From Pseudomonas canadensis (lineage in GTDB: Bacteria > Pseudomonadota > Gammaproteobacteria > Pseudomonadales > Pseudomonadaceae), in NCBI RefSeq assembly GCF_000503215.1, contig NZ_AYTD01000012.1:97760-161759 (forward strand): DNA of 64,000 bases, given 5' to 3'. Below are positions 61,891 through 64,000 of the stretch, one piece after another. Numbering within the stretch: position 1 is the first letter of the stretch; every line of letters begins with the position of its first letter. The notes beneath the pieces were generated by a model. It was not told the DNA's origin and did no database searches. It worked only from the letters and a program-made list of their open reading frames with translations. The translations under genes were made by a program, and so were the position numbers.

Positions 61891-62048
61891 TAGCCGCTAG
61901 TCGTGTGGGGGACGACAAGGTTTGTCGAAACGTCCCACGTATCGGCCGGATTAGCTCTACTCCCCTCCCCTTAGAACCTCAGCAAAGTCCCTCGCCTGAA
62001 TACACAGTGCGAGGGATTGCGGATGAATTTTCTTGTTGGAGCTGTTTC

Positions 62049-64000
62049 TTGAACCCGGCCATTGGCAGGCTGGCCCTGACCCCAATGGAGGTGAAAACGG
62101 TCGATGTCGAGGCTGTCTTTCGCGACTTCCGAGAATGCCTGAATACCTTTGACGACTGGGCATCGAGCTTTTGGAGCTTTTCGGCGCTGGATGTCGAGCA
62201 GGTCTTCAAGGTCGGGGACGAAGTGGCGCTGGTCGCGCCGATCAACCGCTCTCTTTACCCGAGCAGCACCGTCGCTACCTGCCAGGCCAACGGCACGTTG
62301 ACCCTGGTGCATATGTTCCAGAGCACGCGATTTGTGCCCATCGGCAACACGCCGGTGATTCTGCAACGCGTCGACCCCAACGGCGGCCCACTCGGCGAGC
62401 CGATCCACAAGACCATCGGCCCGAGCGGCATTCTCGAAATCGACGAGTGTGAGCGCAACCAGCAGTATCGGGTCAGCTTCTATCCCAATGTCTCCAAGGA
62501 TCACGTCAAGGCGCTGTATGCGTCTTATCAGACAGTGATTGATGAACTGGAAATCCGTCTGCGCAACGAGTGGACCGGCACCTTCCAGACGCTGTGGAAG
62601 GACTACACCGATGCGAGCCCGCTTGATCAACGCAGAATGCTGGAGGCGGCGTTTCTGCGCGGCATGTGCAAGGCGCTCTACAACCTCTGGGACAACCTCA
62701 CCCAACTGTGCGACCTGCTGGCCGACCTCAAGCCCAACAGCGAAAAGCTCCTGCACTACCTGTCCCAAACCGAACTGGATGAACTGCTGAAACTGGGCAG
62801 CGAGTCCATCGCAAAAGGCTTGTTGGTGCTCAGCGATGAGCCGCTGCTGTTCATTTATGTGTCGGCAATTTGCAGCTGGATTCGGATGTTGCCGCCGCAG
62901 GAGATGAACGAGGTGATGGGTGAGATCACCGGAGAGATCCTGATCAACCTGGTGCTGATCTGGGCGACGGCGGGCATGGGCGTGGCGGTGCGCCTCGGCG
63001 CCCAGGTGATGGGGCATATCAAATCCGGTCGGGTGCGCAAATGGCTGGGGATGTTGGCTGAGCAACTGGCAGGGCCTCGGTTGGACGCGCATGTCGAAGC
63101 GGCCAAGCCCATGTTGTTGGGCAGCTCGGCGACGCCGATTCGGACGATTCCGGATGTGCCGTTGAAGGCTGGGGATCAGGTGGTTTCCAACGCGGTGCCG
63201 GTGGTGCGGGACAAGTCCCAACGGACGGTGTTGGTGCGCCAGGAACATGTGGATGATGCGCCTGCTTCTGCTCGAAACCCGGCTGGAGATGCGGCTGATT
63301 CTTCGGACAAGACGGCCACCAACGGCTGCCCGGTGTCGATGGTCACGGGCGAGGAGCTGCTGACGCTCACCGATGGCACGTTGGATGGGATCTTGCCGTT
63401 TGAGTGGACGCGGTTGTATCGCACCAGCGCGGTGGAAGTGGATTGTGGATTGGGGTTTGGCTGGAGTCACTCGCTGGCGCATCGGCTGAGTGTTTCCGGG
63501 GATTCGGTGGTGTGGAACGATCATGAGAATCGGTCGACTACCCTGCCCCTGCCTTCTGACTCTCGACCGGCGATTACCAACAGCCTGGCCGAAGCGGCGA
63601 TCTACTTGGGGTCGTTGCCCGATGAGTTAGTCCTGTCTCAAGGGGCGCGCTTCTACCATTTTCGCGACGGTGTGCTGACGGCGATCAGCGATGCGTATGA
63701 CAACCGGTTGCGCATTTCCCGGAATTATCTGGGGCAGATTGAGCGGCTGGATAACGGCGTCGGGCGCTCGTTGTTTTTGCGCTATGCGTTGGGTCGCATT
63801 GTGGCGGTGGACTACCAGATTGAGCGGGCCGTCGATGACGGTCCGTTTGTCTGGGTGACGGAGCAGAACGTTGTTTCCTACGCCTATGACGTGGCGGGTC
63901 GGTTGGTTTCTGCGACCAATGCGGTAGGCGAAAGCGAGGTTTATCGGTACGACGAGCAGCACGTCATTCTTGAGCGTGGCTTGGCCGGTGGCGCGAGTTT
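62049..64000 (+). CDS. Rhs/YD-repeat protein, N-terminal portion (runs off the window)
   Basis: About 650 residues visible with no stop. The TTG at 62049 has GGAG at 62038-62041 (7-nt spacing) and starts LNPAIGRLALTPMEVKT; the ATG at 62085 is an alternative. Residues 1-300 are a non-PAAR N-terminal domain with possible membrane segments near LLFIYVSAICSWI and ILINLVLIWATAGMGVAV. The Rhs core begins with NGCPVSMVTGEELLTLTDGTLDGILPFEWTRLYRTSAVEVDCGLGFGWSHSLAHRL, followed by YD-type repeats (VSYAYDVAGRLVSATNAVGESEVYRYDEQ). Rhs proteins deliver C-terminal toxins; that part is outside the window. Confidence 0.9.
   Translation, partial: MNPAIGRLALTPMEVKTVDVEAVFRDFRECLNTFDDWASSFWSFSALDVEQVFKVGDEVALVAPINRSLYPSSTVATCQANGTLTLVHMFQSTRFVPIGNTPVILQRVDPNGGPLGEPIHKTIGPSGILEIDECERNQQYRVSFYPNVSKDHVKALYASYQTVIDELEIRLRNEWTGTFQTLWKDYTDASPLDQRRMLEAAFLRGMCKALYNLWDNLTQLCDLLADLKPNSEKLLHYLSQTELDELLKLGSESIAKGLLVLSDEPLLFIYVSAICSWIRMLPPQEMNEVMGEITGEILINLVLIWATAGMGVAVRLGAQVMGHIKSGRVRKWLGMLAEQLAGPRLDAHVEAAKPMLLGSSATPIRTIPDVPLKAGDQVVSNAVPVVRDKSQRTVLVRQEHVDDAPASARNPAGDAADSSDKTATNGCPVSMVTGEELLTLTDGTLDGILPFEWTRLYRTSAVEVDCGLGFGWSHSLAHRLSVSGDSVVWNDHENRSTTLPLPSDSRPAITNSLAEAAIYLGSLPDELVLSQGARFYHFRDGVLTAISDAYDNRLRISRNYLGQIERLDNGVGRSLFLRYALGRIVAVDYQIERAVDDGPFVWVTEQNVVSYAYDVAGRLVSATNAVGESEVYRYDEQHVILERGLAGGAS

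Noticed and set aside
61971..63524. Minus-strand open frame of 517 codons
   Set aside because: Opposite the Rhs gene, whose start, ribosome site and YD repeats are convincing.
1..64000. CRISPR arrays, tRNA, rRNA, insertion sequences
   Set aside because: No regularly spaced direct repeats, cloverleaf or CCA-ended genes, conserved rRNA words or transposase motifs were seen. The repeated units found are inverted REP pairs.

Overview
The window is high-GC, densely packed DNA from a fluorescent-group Pseudomonas (gamma-proteobacterium). The evidence is three OprD-family porins, REP doublets of the pseudomonad type, a lexA2-imuA-imuB-dnaE2 mutagenesis cassette, an HglS-type 2-oxoadipate dioxygenase and many ATGA-coupled ABC-transporter operons. 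I see no rRNA, tRNA, CRISPR array, complete insertion sequence or phage gene. Both ends cut genes: a glutathione S-transferase on the left and an Rhs-family gene on the right.

Layout, left to right. 1-5.1 kb: single housekeeping-type genes, then a less codon-biased patch with an unrecognised membrane protein, a GFA protein and a GNAT acetyltransferase. 5.2-12.1 kb: a leftward operon of LacI-type regulator, binding protein, two permeases, ATPase, metallophosphoesterase and OprD porin. 12.4-14.8 kb: carboxynorspermidine decarboxylase plus dehydrogenase (an aspartate-semialdehyde route to spermidine-type polyamines), ending in a clear terminator. 15.0-19.5 kb: an IclR regulator divergent from an amino-acid/polyamine-type ABC transporter coupled to an FAD amine oxidase, with a near-perfect sigma-54 promoter. 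19.6-28 kb: mixed genes, including a methanethiol methyltransferase candidate, an LspA paralogue, a frameshifted zeta-toxin-like kinase with its small partner, glutaminase, RNase T2, a Gfo/Idh oxidoreductase and a Nudix hydrolase.

27.7-42.6 kb looks like one catabolic locus. A leftward array holds an oligopeptide-type ABC transporter, an OprD porin, an M14-family deacylase, ornithine aminotransferase, an aconitase paralogue and a signal-less family-3 binding protein. A LysR regulator and a beta-lactamase-fold serine hydrolase are transcribed divergently. I infer uptake and breakdown of an N-acylated, possibly ornithine-containing compound; the substrate is not identifiable from sequence.

42.7-51 kb: a GH63-like glucosidase behind an OprD porin, hglS (lysine catabolism), a YdcH-like small protein and transketolase. 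51.1-51.6 kb is a composite repeat with 71-bp inverted arms, a nested REP doublet and a sequence that can fold into a near-perfect three-way junction. 51.7-61.9 kb: the SOS mutasome operon lexA2-imuA-imuB-dnaE2, followed on the same strand by a hybrid histidine kinase coupled to a UvrA2-like protein. A perfect LexA2-type palindrome lies over the -10 of lexA2, whose message appears leaderless. From 62.05 kb an Rhs/YD-repeat gene runs off the end.
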